A stretch of 64,000 nucleotides of DNA from Faecalispora sporosphaeroides DSM 1294 (GTDB lineage Bacteria > Bacillota > Clostridia > Oscillospirales > Acutalibacteraceae), in assembly GCA_000383295.1 (NCBI GenBank), contig KB911066.1, forward strand, positions 165,063 to 229,062, written 5' to 3'. Positions 35,827 through 43,425 of this stretch are shown one piece after another. The notes beneath the pieces are model-generated. The model did not search any database and was not told the DNA's origin. It saw nothing but the letters and a program-made list of their open reading frames with translations. Position 1 is the stretch's first letter. Every line of letters starts with the position of its first letter. A program made the position numbers and the translations under genes.

Positions 35827-37284
35827 TTACCCTTCACATTTTTTCAGGCCCAGCTCCAACCGACGCAGGGATTCTTCCCGGCCGAGAATGGCCAGAATCT
35901 CCATCGCGCCGCCCGGCGTAACCGTCTGGCCGGCCGCCGCAATCCGCACGGGCCAAAGAAGCGTACCGTTTTTTACCTCGAGCCGCTGCGCCAGCTCCAG
36001 TAGCGCTTCGTGCAGGCTCGGCACCGTCCAGTCGGGCAGTTCTTTGAGGACGGAAATCGACTCGCGCAGCAGCGGCGCGGAATTTTCCAGCGTCGTTTTG
36101 CTCTTCTTATTCACAAAGAAATCGGCAGGATACTCCGGCAGATCTTTCAAAAAGCCGATCATCCCGGGGATTTCGCTCAACTTTGTCACGCGGGGCTGCA
36201 GAATCAGCGTCAGTACAGACCAATCCGCCTCGGTATCGCCGAATGCCTGGCGATAATATGGCATCGCATGCTCCGTGAACTGCTCCGGCGTCATGGCGCG
36301 CAGGTACTCACCGTTGAGCCAGGTCAGCTTGTCGTAGTCAAATATAGCGGGCGACTTGCTGATGCCCTCGATGGAAAAACGCTCGACCAGCCCCTGCATG
36401 TCCATTTTTTCCTCGTTGTCTTTGGGGCACCAGCCTAAAAGAGCGATATAGTTGATGATCGCCTCGGGCAAATAGCCCTCCCTGACCAGATCGGCAAAGC
36501 CGGTGGAGCCGTGGCGCTTGGAGAGCTTCGACGCCGTACCGTCGGCGTTTCTGCCCTTGATCAGCGGCAGATGCACATACGTGGGAATCTGCCAGCCGTA
36601 GGCCTCATACAGCAGATTGTACTTCGGCGTGGAGGAGAGGTATTCGCTGCCGCGCACCACATGGGTAATCTCCATGAGGTGATCATCGATCACGTTAGCA
36701 AAGTTATAAGTGGGGAAGCCGTCGGACTTGAGCAGAACCTGATCCTCCAGCTCCTTATTCTCTACGGAGATATCGCCGTAAACGGCATCGTGGAACGTAG
36801 TGACACCCTCTGCCGGCATCTTCTGACGGATGACATAGGGCGTGCCCGCCGCGAGCAGACGGTCAATTTCCTCCTGCGGGAGGCTGCGGCAGTGGCGATC
36901 GTACCCGCCGAACGTATTTTCCTCATGCAGCGAAGCCAGGCGCTCCTTCGTACAGAAGCAGTAATATGCTTTTCCTTCCTGTACAAGCTGCTCGGCATAC
37001 TTTTTATAAGTATCCATGCGCTCGCTCTGCACATACGGCCCATAAGGCCCGCCGATGTCGGGGCCTTCGTCGTGCTGCAGGCCAACCGTTTTCAGGGTGT
37101 TGTAAATCACCTCGACAGCGCCCTCCACCTGACGTTCCTGATCGGTATCTTCAATCCTCAGGACGAAATCCCCGCCCTGATTCTTCGCAATCAGATATTC
37201 ATACAGCGCTGTGCGCAAATTGCCCACATGCATAAACCCGGTGGGACTGGGAGCAAATCTGGTTCTAACTTTTTTCTCTTGCAT
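35827..37284 (-). CDS. gltX: Glutamyl-tRNA synthetase
   Basis: Charges tRNA-Glu. The HIGH-type motif is FAPSPTGFMHVGNLRTAL and the KMSKS motif is SKLSKRHGS. The 485-residue length and the C-terminal helical anticodon-binding domain match bacterial GltX. A GAAGGGG site precedes the ATG. Having both gltX and glnS suggests direct Gln-tRNA synthesis, so an amidotransferase route may be unnecessary here. Confidence 0.96.
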   Translation of the reverse strand: MQEKKVRTRFAPSPTGFMHVGNLRTALYEYLIAKNQGGDFVLRIEDTDQERQVEGAVEVIYNTLKTVGLQHDEGPDIGGPYGPYVQSERMDTYKKYAEQLVQEGKAYYCFCTKERLASLHEENTFGGYDRHCRSLPQEEIDRLLAAGTPYVIRQKMPAEGVTTFHDAVYGDISVENKELEDQVLLKSDGFPTYNFANVIDDHLMEITHVVRGSEYLSSTPKYNLLYEAYGWQIPTYVHLPLIKGRNADGTASKLSKRHGSTGFADLVREGYLPEAIINYIALLGWCPKDNEEKMDMQGLVERFSIEGISKSPAIFDYDKLTWLNGEYLRAMTPEQFTEHAMPYYRQAFGDTEADWSVLTLILQPRVTKLSEIPGMIGFLKDLPEYPADFFVNKKSKTTLENSAPLLRESISVLKELPDWTVPSLHEALLELAQRLEVKNGTLLWPVRIAAAGQTVTPGGAMEILAILGREESLRRLELGLKKCEG

Positions 37285-37399
37285 AGTAACACCCCTTCAG
37301 GATTGAGTTGTTTCCATAGTTGACATCAATCTGTTTCCCCGCTTTCGGCGGCAAAAATTGATTCCTTTGTCTTTCAGACGAAAACAGCCTCTTTCTGTT

Positions 37400-37427
37400 A
37401 TTATATCAAAATTTGGAATTTATTCAA
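37400..37427 (-). promoter_or_regulatory. Sigma-A promoter of gltX-glnS
   Basis: TTGAAT (37427-37422) and TATAAT (37405-37400) are 16 bp apart on the minus strand and overlap the stop of the VanY-type gene. The leader of about 110 nt shows no T-box sequence. Confidence 0.8.
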
Positions 37428-38224
37428 TTATTTTCTTTGTTTTGTGCCAGGTAATTCACATATTCCTCCAGGCACATCCCCAGTTTATTCATTCTTTGCG
37501 CATTTTCTTTGCCGACATAGCGGTAATGCCAGGGTTCAAACATGATTTTGGTGACGTTCTCTTTCTCTCTGGGGTAGCGGAGAATAAAACCGTATTCCGC
37601 AGCGTGCTGCGTCATCCACTCATAGCCCTTCTCTTTTTCAAATTCCGGGCGCACCCCGTTGATGTCGATCGCTAGACCGGTATTGTGCTCGCTGTGCCCC
37701 GGTTGTGCCACGGCGATAGCGGCCTTTTCTTTGGCTTCTTCCGGGCCCATTCCCTTTTGTTCGTTTTCCCTGATTTCGCGTTCCAGCAGCTCTTTTTGCA
37801 GCTCCGGCGCACGGTAGGCGGAAGAAATCCAGAGCGTTACTCCGTCTTTTAAGGCTGCGGCGGCCATCTGCCGGTACGGCTCCACAATGCGCTCGTCCAT
37901 TTCCATGTCAAACGCTTTGACCAAATTGGGCTTATATGGCTCCGGAAGGCCGAAGTCGCAATTGACAAGGAGCAAATTGCTGTCTTTCTCCCAAACCTCT
38001 GCCAGCTGCGCGGCAGAGGCCGAAGACTCCGCCGGCGAAGATTCCAAAGCTGAAGATTCGATTCCCCCGGAGGATGACGCTTGCGAAACACTGGGCGTAA
38101 AGGTTTTTACCCAATAGATCATCGGTTCATTTTGCGCAATGAATAAAAACAAAACAGAAGAGGCCAGAATTAAAAGGCAAAGCAGCAAGAGCGCCGCCGT
38201 ATTTTTCATTTTCGGGTGATTCAT
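37424..38224 (-). CDS. VanY-type D-alanyl-D-alanine carboxypeptidase (M15)
   Basis: Zinc carboxypeptidase expected to remove D-Ala from peptidoglycan outside the membrane. A signal anchor covers residues 9-30, followed by a Ser-rich linker (about 45-70). The M15 motif SEHNTGLAID supplies His and Asp zinc ligands, and EPWHYRYVG near residue 230 the last His. At 266 residues it matches stand-alone VanY-like proteins; no vancomycin gene cluster accompanies it. AAGGAG precedes the ATG. Confidence 0.9.
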   Translation of the reverse strand: MNHPKMKNTAALLLLCLLILASSVLFLFIAQNEPMIYWVKTFTPSVSQASSSGGIESSALESSPAESSASAAQLAEVWEKDSNLLLVNCDFGLPEPYKPNLVKAFDMEMDERIVEPYRQMAAAALKDGVTLWISSAYRAPELQKELLEREIRENEQKGMGPEEAKEKAAIAVAQPGHSEHNTGLAIDINGVRPEFEKEKGYEWMTQHAAEYGFILRYPREKENVTKIMFEPWHYRYVGKENAQRMNKLGMCLEEYVNYLAQNKENN

Positions 38225-38449
38225 GATATTGCTCCTTATTTTCCATTGTTTCCCTTAGAATACCTCATTTTTTTGAAATTATGAAACATTACGGGATATG
38301 CGGTTCAAATGCAGTGAAGGCACAACAACGCCGCCAATTTTATCCCGCCTTTGGCGAAAATGAAAATGCCCCGTTATAAAAAGTCGTAAAAAGTCATATT
38401 GCTTATAGTACCATTCTCGCCCGATGGAAGCAATCTCAAAATTTACACT

Positions 38450-38478
38450 TCATAATTCTTTTTCTTTTTCTCATACTA
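38450..38478 (+). promoter_or_regulatory. Candidate forespore-type (sigma F/G-like) promoter before the DUF1540 gene
   Basis: TCATA (38450-38454) and CATACTA (38472-38478) are separated by 17 bp. The -10 fits the CATnnTA pattern known for Bacillus sigma F/G; the -35 matches only partly. Tentative. Confidence 0.3.
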
Positions 38479-38512
38479 AGGACAGCCTTTGAGTGAAAGG
38501 AGGCGAGCTCAG

Positions 38513-38689
38513 ATGATGAATTCCAACGACCGTCCCAATCCGTCGATCGGATGCAGCGTAGACCAGTGTCAGTACCACTGCGGAACACAGGATTTCTGTT
38601 CTCTGGAGAAGATTCAGGTTGGTACCCATGAAAAGAATCCTACCATGGATCAGTGCACAGACTGCCAGTCTTTCCGCGTAAAGCAGTAA
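38513..38689 (+). CDS. DUF1540 domain protein
   Basis: A 58-residue cysteine-rich protein with the DUF1540 pattern: SIGCSVDQCQYHC, then a single C, then DQCTDCQSF, six cysteines in all that could bind a metal. Function unknown. AAAGGAGG lies before the ATG at 38513; the upstream codons of the frame are within the leader. A possible sporulation promoter lies at 38450-38478, and a strong hairpin follows the stop. Confidence 0.8.
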   Translation: MMNSNDRPNPSIGCSVDQCQYHCGTQDFCSLEKIQVGTHEKNPTMDQCTDCQSFRVKQ

Positions 38690-38710
38690 AGAAGGTTCTG
38701 TCAAGGCAGG

Positions 38711-38748
38711 CGTTTTCACCGCCGTGTTTCGGCACAGCGGTGAAAACG
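38711..38748 (+). terminator. Strong hairpin after the DUF1540 gene
   Basis: CGTTTTCACCGC (38711-38722) and GCGGTGAAAACG (38737-38748) form a perfect 12-bp stem. There is no long T-run, so termination is likely but not certain. Confidence 0.6.
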
Positions 38749-38774
38749 TACATAATTCGCTTCGGTGCATAGGA

Positions 38775-38924
38775 TATAATAGCCTCGCGGGGCCAAAGCG
38801 TGGCTTTGGACGAGTGAGAGCATCATCATCCACTTTTCGGTTTCGCATCCGGGATGAAACCGCAAAGCTTGTAGGATGATTTATGATTACGGATCTTATT
38901 TAAAAAGTAGTGGAGGAAAGTTCC
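38775..38924 (+). ncRNA. Candidate structured leader RNA upstream of the amidase-domain gene
   Basis: A TATAAT at 38775-38780 could start a transcript with a 140-base leader. It can fold: CTCG (38784-38787) with CGAG (38811-38814) enclosing CCAAAGC-GTG-GCTTTGG (38793-38809); ATCATCC (38825-38831) with GGATGAT (38874-38880) enclosing a GGTTTC/GAAACC hairpin (38839-38861). The first hairpin plus the following TGAGAG..CATCAT is repeated upstream of tepA at the window end. No known riboswitch matches. Confidence 0.45.
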
Positions 38925-39416
38925 ATGCTTCGCATCGTAGCCTATCACCGGGACGCTGCCGTAGAGTATGCCCGCAAATGGGCGTTTCAGAGAAATCCGG
39001 CCTATTATAATTTTGAAAATTTGGGAGGCGACTGCACCAATTTTGCCTCGCAATGTCTTTACGCGGGCAGCGGTGTAATGAACTACACCCCCACGTACGG
39101 GTGGTATTACAACAGTAGCAGCGACAGAAGCCCCTCCTGGACAGGAGTCATTTATCTGTACCAGTTTTTGACGCAGAACAAGGGCCCGGGCCCTTTTGCC
39201 ACAGAGACAGACGCCTCTGAAATGATGCCCGGGGATATTATTCAGCTCGGCGACCAAACCGGCAGGTTTTATCATTCCCCTGTGGTTGTGGCGGTGGAGC
39301 CGGACGAAATTTACGTCGCGGCCCATACCTTCGACGCATTCATGCGTCCTTTGAGCTCTTATGTATACGACCGCATTCGTTTTCTTCACATTGAGGGCGT
39401 CAGAAAATATCAATAA
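38925..39416 (+). CDS. Amidase-domain protein (Amidase_6, CHAP/NlpC-like)
   Basis: A 163-residue protein of the cysteine-amidase type. The conserved core is NPAYYNFENLGGDCTNFASQ, whose cysteine is the probable nucleophile, with HSPVVVAVE supplying the catalytic histidine. YDRIRFLHI ends the domain. No signal peptide is visible; similar proteins occur in sporulating Clostridia. The ATG at 38925 follows GGAGG by eight bases. The structured leader upstream may control it. Confidence 0.82.
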   Translation: MLRIVAYHRDAAVEYARKWAFQRNPAYYNFENLGGDCTNFASQCLYAGSGVMNYTPTYGWYYNSSSDRSPSWTGVIYLYQFLTQNKGPGPFATETDASEMMPGDIIQLGDQTGRFYHSPVVVAVEPDEIYVAAHTFDAFMRPLSSYVYDRIRFLHIEGVRKYQ

Positions 39417-39514
39417 TACGGTTTTTCTAAAATTTCCTCTGTTTACCTGAAATTTTTATGAAAATCAGTGCAGAATATAGTTGGTTACACTTTAAAACAG
39501 ATGATAAATATGGC

Positions 39515-39560
39515 GATTTCTTCCGCTACCGTAGGCTGCGGAAGAAATCAACCCCTTTTT
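39515..39560 (+). terminator. Terminator after the amidase-domain gene
   Basis: GATTTCTTCCGC (39515-39526) and GCGGAAGAAATC (39538-39549) form a perfect 12-bp stem; CCCCTTTTT follows. It lies about 100 bp past the stop and just before the next small gene. Confidence 0.7.
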
Positions 39561-39595
39561 AAAGCGAAACGACTATAAACACAGAGGTGAATTTT

Positions 39596-39772
39596 ATGGA
39601 GAAAAAATATCCCGATTTATATGCTTTGATGAAGGACGACCCGGCTGCCAGACATTATTTCGATTCCCTGCCGGAACACGTGCGTTCGGCTATTGCCCAG
39701 CGCCCCGGCGGCGTCAATTCCTTTGAGAGCCTGTGCAGCTATGCCGACAATCTGACACAGGGGGACCGATAA
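39596..39772 (+). CDS. Small hypothetical protein (58 aa)
   Basis: A 58-residue soluble protein starting MEKKYPDLYALMKDDP, with the stretch YFDSLPEHVRSAI and NSFESLCSYADNLTQGD. I have the impression that similar short proteins recur in Clostridia, but no function is known to me. GAGGTG precedes the ATG. Its stop lies two bases before the next small gene's ATG, so the two are coupled. Confidence 0.6.
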   Translation: MEKKYPDLYALMKDDPAARHYFDSLPEHVRSAIAQRPGGVNSFESLCSYADNLTQGDR

Positions 39773-39774
39773 CG

Positions 39775-39930
39775 ATGATTTTGCCGCCCGACGTACCCTG
39801 GAGTCAGCCTTTTCTGGAAGAAGAGATTTGCGACGACCCGCTGAAACCGATCTCTCAAACTTCGGAAGAACCCCCGTTTCTTCCGTTTCCATTTAAAGAC
39901 GATTTTTATCGTCCGGAACAGACCCTGTAA
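39775..39930 (+). CDS. Small Pro-rich hypothetical protein (51 aa)
   Basis: A 51-residue acidic, Pro- and Phe-rich protein starting MILPPDVPWSQPF. GGGGGA about nine bases before the ATG, inside the preceding gene's 3' end, can serve as ribosome site. It lies directly before a bidirectional terminator. No family recognised; conservation of the pair with 39596 would be the best evidence that it is real. Confidence 0.5.
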   Translation: MILPPDVPWSQPFLEEEICDDPLKPISQTSEEPPFLPFPFKDDFYRPEQTL

Positions 39931-39966
39931 CAAAAACACTGTACCGTTGTCGGTACAGTGTTTTTG
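39931..39966. terminator. Bidirectional terminator between the small genes and guaB
   Basis: CAAAAACACTGTACCG (39931-39946) pairs perfectly with CGGTACAGTGTTTTTG (39951-39966) over a four-base loop; T-runs are on both strands. Confidence 0.92.
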
Positions 39967-39978
39967 TTTGACTTGATT

Positions 39979-41487
39979 TTATTTTACAATATTGTTTCCC
40001 GTGTCCTTCAGTACAACGTCGTGGGCGCCGCCCTCTACGATAGAGGTGGCGGAAACCAAAGTGATCTTGGCCTTTTTCTGCAGCTCTGGAATGGTAAGCG
40101 CACCGCAGTTGCACATGGTGGAGCGGATTTTATTGAGGGTCAGGTTTACGTTGTCCTTCAGCGCGCCGGCATAGGGAACATAGGAATCGACGCCCTCTTC
40201 AAAAGACAGCTTGCTGGCGCCGCCTAAATCGTAGCGCTGCCAGTTTCTGGCGCGGCTCGAGCCCTCGCCCCAGTACTCCTTCATATAGCTGCCGCCGATG
40301 GTCACTTTTCCGGTGGGACTTTCGTCGAAACGGGCAAAATAGCGGCCCATCATCAGGAAATCCGCGCCCATTGCCAGCGCCAGAGTCATATGGTAATCGT
40401 AAACCAGACCGCCGTCGGAGCAGATCGGCACATAGATGCCGGTTCTCTCAAAGTATTCGTCGCGGGCCTTGGCCACATCGATCAGCGCGGTAGCCTGGCC
40501 GCGGCCGATGCCCTTTTGCTCGCGGGTAATGCAGATGGAACCGCCGCCGATGCCCACTTTCACGAAATCGGCTCCGCTTTCCACCAGATACAAAAAGCCT
40601 TCTCTGTCTACTACGTTACCGGCGCCAACCTTCACCGTATCGCCGTAGTTTTCGCGAATCCAGCTGATGGTTTTCTTCTGCCACTCGGAGAAGCCCTCGG
40701 AGGAATCGATGCACAGAACATCCGCACCCGCTTCGATCAGCGCGGGAACACGCTCCGCGTAATCGCGGGTGTTGATGCCCGCGCCGACTACGTAACGCTT
40801 GTGGGAATCCAGCAGCTCGAGCTTGTTCTCTTTATGGGAGGCATAGTCCTTACGGAATACCAGATACACCAGATGCTGATTCTCATCCACAATCGGCAGA
40901 GCGTTCAGCTTGTGATCCCAAATGATATTGTTTGTCTCTTTCAGGGTAACGCCCTTTTCGGCATATACCAGCTTGGCGAAAGGAGTCATGAATTCAGAAA
41001 CCTTCGTGTCCGGGTCCATACGGCTGATGCGGTAGTCGCGGCTGGTAACAATTCCCAGCAGCTTGCCGGTTGCGGTTCCGTCCTCGGTTACCGCCACGGT
41101 GGAGTGGCCGGTTTTCTCTTTCAGATCCAGAATATCCTGAAGCGTCTGGTCCGGCTTAATGTTGGAGTCGCTTACCACAAAACCGGCCTTATAGCTTTTG
41201 ACGCGCTGTATCATCGCGGCTTCCTCTTCAATGGTCTGAGAACCGTAGATAAAAGAAATGCCGCCCTCTTTTGCCAGAGCGATCGCCATTTTATCATCCG
41301 AAACAGACTGCATGATCGCCGATACCATCGGAATGTTTATGGTGAGTGCAGGCTCTTCGTCCTTCTTAAATTTGACAATAGGTGTTTTCAGGCTGACATT
41401 GGCCGGAATACACTCGGCGGAGGAATACCCCGGAATCAGCAGGTATTCGTTAAACGTACGGGAGGGCTCTTCAAAATAATAAGCCAT
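39979..41487 (-). CDS. guaB: IMP dehydrogenase (Tritrichomonas-like type)
   Basis: Oxidises IMP to XMP with NAD+, the committed step to GMP. The catalytic loop is [17 protein letters not shown], the flap has RYDLGG with the Arg-Tyr pair, and two CBS domains (around residues 95-215) interrupt the barrel. Starting at the ATG 41487, the protein has 502 residues. The N-terminus [19 protein letters not shown], the loop and the flap are far closer, from memory, to Tritrichomonas foetus IMPDH than to the usual bacterial GuaB. The preferred start follows AAAGGAG; an upstream ATG lacks one. Confidence 0.93.
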   Translation of the reverse strand: MAYYFEEPSRTFNEYLLIPGYSSAECIPANVSLKTPIVKFKKDEEPALTINIPMVSAIMQSVSDDKMAIALAKEGGISFIYGSQTIEEEAAMIQRVKSYKAGFVVSDSNIKPDQTLQDILDLKEKTGHSTVAVTEDGTATGKLLGIVTSRDYRISRMDPDTKVSEFMTPFAKLVYAEKGVTLKETNNIIWDHKLNALPIVDENQHLVYLVFRKDYASHKENKLELLDSHKRYVVGAGINTRDYAERVPALIEAGADVLCIDSSEGFSEWQKKTISWIRENYGDTVKVGAGNVVDREGFLYLVESGADFVKVGIGGGSICITREQKGIGRGQATALIDVAKARDEYFERTGIYVPICSDGGLVYDYHMTLALAMGADFLMMGRYFARFDESPTGKVTIGGSYMKEYWGEGSSRARNWQRYDLGGASKLSFEEGVDSYVPYAGALKDNVNLTLNKIRSTMCNCGALTIPELQKKAKITLVSATSIVEGGAHDVVLKDTGNNIVK

Positions 41488-41550
41488 GGATTGATCGACT
41501 CCTTTTTCATTCAGACTTCTATTCTTGTTCATTTATAATAATTAGATAAT

Positions 41551-41579
41551 ATTATAGTCATATTTTTCACCAATGTAAA
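41551..41579 (-). promoter_or_regulatory. Sigma-A promoter of guaB
   Basis: TTTACA (41579-41574) and TATAAT (41556-41551) are 17 bp apart on the minus strand, about 65 bp before the preferred start. Confidence 0.82.
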
Positions 41580-41632
41580 CAGGCTTGTCCTACAAAATCC
41601 TCCGTATCCTCTGAAAAATCATAGCCATTTTG

Positions 41633-42214
41633 TCAATGTGCGGAGGAGGTTCCCTTTTCGCGCAGGTAGGTCGATTCCAAATCTGCCAAATGCAGCTTCA
41701 CCGCGATCGGATATTTTTGATAGGCAAGGCTGATCGCGAAGTTCCCGGAGCGGGCGGAATCGTCGAAGCCGCCCATATGCCAGCGGATCGCCACGGCCTC
41801 CGCCGGCTTGAGGCGAAGAAAGCGCTCGATCAAAAAGACGGACTTCTCCCCGTGCCCGAAGGGAAAGCTGTCCTCCACCATATAAAACGGGCGTTTCTCC
41901 CACGCGCCGGTTTCCTCATTCTTTACATTCTTCGTAGAGGTTTTGTAATACTGCGACTTGCACACATCGTGCAGCAGCCCGCAGATCGCGAAGCTCTCTT
42001 CGTTGTCTTTCCCCTCTTCAAAATGCTTTTCTCGCATCACGCGGTACACATTGACGCTGTGCTGTGCGAGCCCGCCCAGGCAGGCGCAATGGAACCTGGT
42101 GCTGGCCGGGGCGGTAAAAAAGTCGGTTGTGGAGAGCCACTCCAGCAGCTCCCGGCTGCCATTGCGGTGAATATTCGCGGTATAAATTTCTTCAAATTCT
42201 TCTTTGGCATTCAT
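41633..42214 (-). CDS. HD-domain hydrolase
   Basis: A 193-residue metal-dependent phosphohydrolase-like protein. The HD domain shows an early His (GGLAQHSVNVYRV), the HD pair in GLLHDVCKSQYY and later GHGEKSVFLIERF and RWHMGG. Substrate unknown; related small HD proteins are often annotated as hydrolases next to nucleotide genes. The ATG at 42214 follows GAAGG and is preferred to the frame's first start nine codons earlier. The promoter of guaB lies immediately downstream. Confidence 0.75.
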   Translation of the reverse strand: MNAKEEFEEIYTANIHRNGSRELLEWLSTTDFFTAPASTRFHCACLGGLAQHSVNVYRVMREKHFEEGKDNEESFAICGLLHDVCKSQYYKTSTKNVKNEETGAWEKRPFYMVEDSFPFGHGEKSVFLIERFLRLKPAEAVAIRWHMGGFDDSARSGNFAISLAYQKYPIAVKLHLADLESTYLREKGTSSAH

Positions 42215-42546
42215 TTTCCTTCTCCCCCATTTTGCACACAATAATGCGTTGGATCACACGATCACTTTTCTACGCTGCCTTGCAGCGGGCCTAAGCCTAC
42301 ATGCCAACACAGATACTGCTGTTGCTTTTTATATCTGATCTGAAAATACGAATTTTCTACGAGTTCCCCATACGGAAATTCTGCCAGTTTCGTGTAAACA
42401 GAACGTTTATTGCTCGCGTTGGCGGCTGTTTCTTTCAGTGCGCTCTCAGCGCTCTCCGCCGCCAGAAGCTTTTTCTTCGGCTTGCGCCGTGAGGTTATTA
42501 TAGCATAAAACCTTCCCCCTTACCATGTTTTTCCCGCAAAGAGAAA
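42215..42546. other. Intergenic region without a supported gene
   Basis: About 330 bp between the HD hydrolase and the terminator of the DUF3298-type gene. A 63-codon plus frame (42301-42492) lacks a ribosome site. No convincing promoter, riboswitch or repeat was seen. Confidence 0.4.
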
Positions 42547-42580
42547 AGCCCACTGCCGAAAGGACACCGCAGGCAGGGGC
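42547..42580 (-). terminator. Terminator of the DUF3298-type gene
   Basis: On the minus strand GCCCCTGCC (42580-42572) pairs with GGCAGTGGGC (42557-42548), with one mismatch, followed by TTTTC, about 12 bp past the stop. Confidence 0.65.
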
Positions 42581-42590
42581 AAATTTTTCT

Positions 42591-43283
42591 CTATTTCTGG
42601 CAAACCGGTGGGCATTCCAGCTGATCGAACGGAATGGAGAAAGTAACGATTCCGGAAACATACGGCGCGATTTCATACAGCTGGAAATAAAACGCAACGC
42701 TGTTATCCGTGAGATAAAACCGGTTGGGGTTAAAATACCGGGTGATCAGCTTGCGGTAATTATCAAAATAAATGCCGGGGCATTTCCTCATGTTTTCATC
42801 GGCCTGAAACAGGATCTCATCAAGAAGCGCTTTGCGAAAGTTCGTTTTCGGATGAAAAAAATCACATACCTGAACAGCCCTGCACGCTTTCAGAGACCAG
42901 GTGTCGGAACGGCGGATGGTATTGCCGTGCGCCCCTCCCGTATACTCATAGGCGTCGCGGTACAGACTGACATAGCAGGAATTGCAGGCGGTCACCCGGT
43001 ACTGCAGAACGGCGTCGTACGGGTGGAAGGAATCCTGATCCTCCGAGTTGTTTGCGTTATGCAGCGCACACGCTGCCTGACGAAACAGGATTGTCGCCGC
43101 GTCATGGAAAAAGCTCTCCACCTGCCCCCAAATGCAGCGATTGATGACGGTTTCTATTCTTCCGCATTCGGGAAGCTCAAATTTGGGGTATTCAATTTTT
43201 ACCGACAATACCTCGGTTCCGGCGCTGCTGAAAGTCTTATCCAGACTGCACATCAAAAATCTGCACTCTTCCGGTGAGCTCAT
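42591..43283 (-). CDS. DUF3298/RsiV-like domain protein
   Basis: A 230-residue protein resembling the DUF4163-DUF3298 pair found in RsiV-type anti-sigma factors: YPKFELPECGRIETVINRCI, the typical YRDAYEYTGGAHGNT, then FYLTDNSVAFYFQLYEIAPYVSGIVTFSIPF. Unlike RsiV it has no visible membrane segment or anti-sigma domain, so it appears to be a free-standing cytoplasmic form. The ATG at 43283 follows GGAGG at the right distance. Function unknown. Confidence 0.7.
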   Translation of the reverse strand: MSSPEECRFLMCSLDKTFSSAGTEVLSVKIEYPKFELPECGRIETVINRCIWGQVESFFHDAATILFRQAACALHNANNSEDQDSFHPYDAVLQYRVTACNSCYVSLYRDAYEYTGGAHGNTIRRSDTWSLKACRAVQVCDFFHPKTNFRKALLDEILFQADENMRKCPGIYFDNYRKLITRYFNPNRFYLTDNSVAFYFQLYEIAPYVSGIVTFSIPFDQLECPPVCQK

Positions 43284-43370
43284 TATCATCCCTCCCGTTT
43301 TCAATGATATGCCCCGAATTTTGCTTTAGACCATTTTGCGGGAGGATTTTCATAATCCAATGGCTGCATG

Positions 43371-43399
43371 GAAAAAGGCCCCCGCACAAAGCGGAGGCC
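43371..43399 (-). terminator. Rho-independent terminator of the O-antigen-ligase-like gene
   Basis: GGCCCCCGC (43377-43385) and GCGGAGGCC (43391-43399) form a nine-pair stem with one mismatch; TTTTTCC follows on the minus strand. Confidence 0.8.
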
Positions 43400-43425
43400 C
43401 TCCCAGAAACAAATGAAAAAGCAGA

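Noticed and set aside
37285..37423. Possible T-box before gltX
   Set aside because: No specifier stem, T-box core or antiterminator sequence is visible; only a promoter and a short leader.
42301..42492. 63-codon plus-strand frame
   Set aside because: No ribosome site or promoter; composition is not protein-like.
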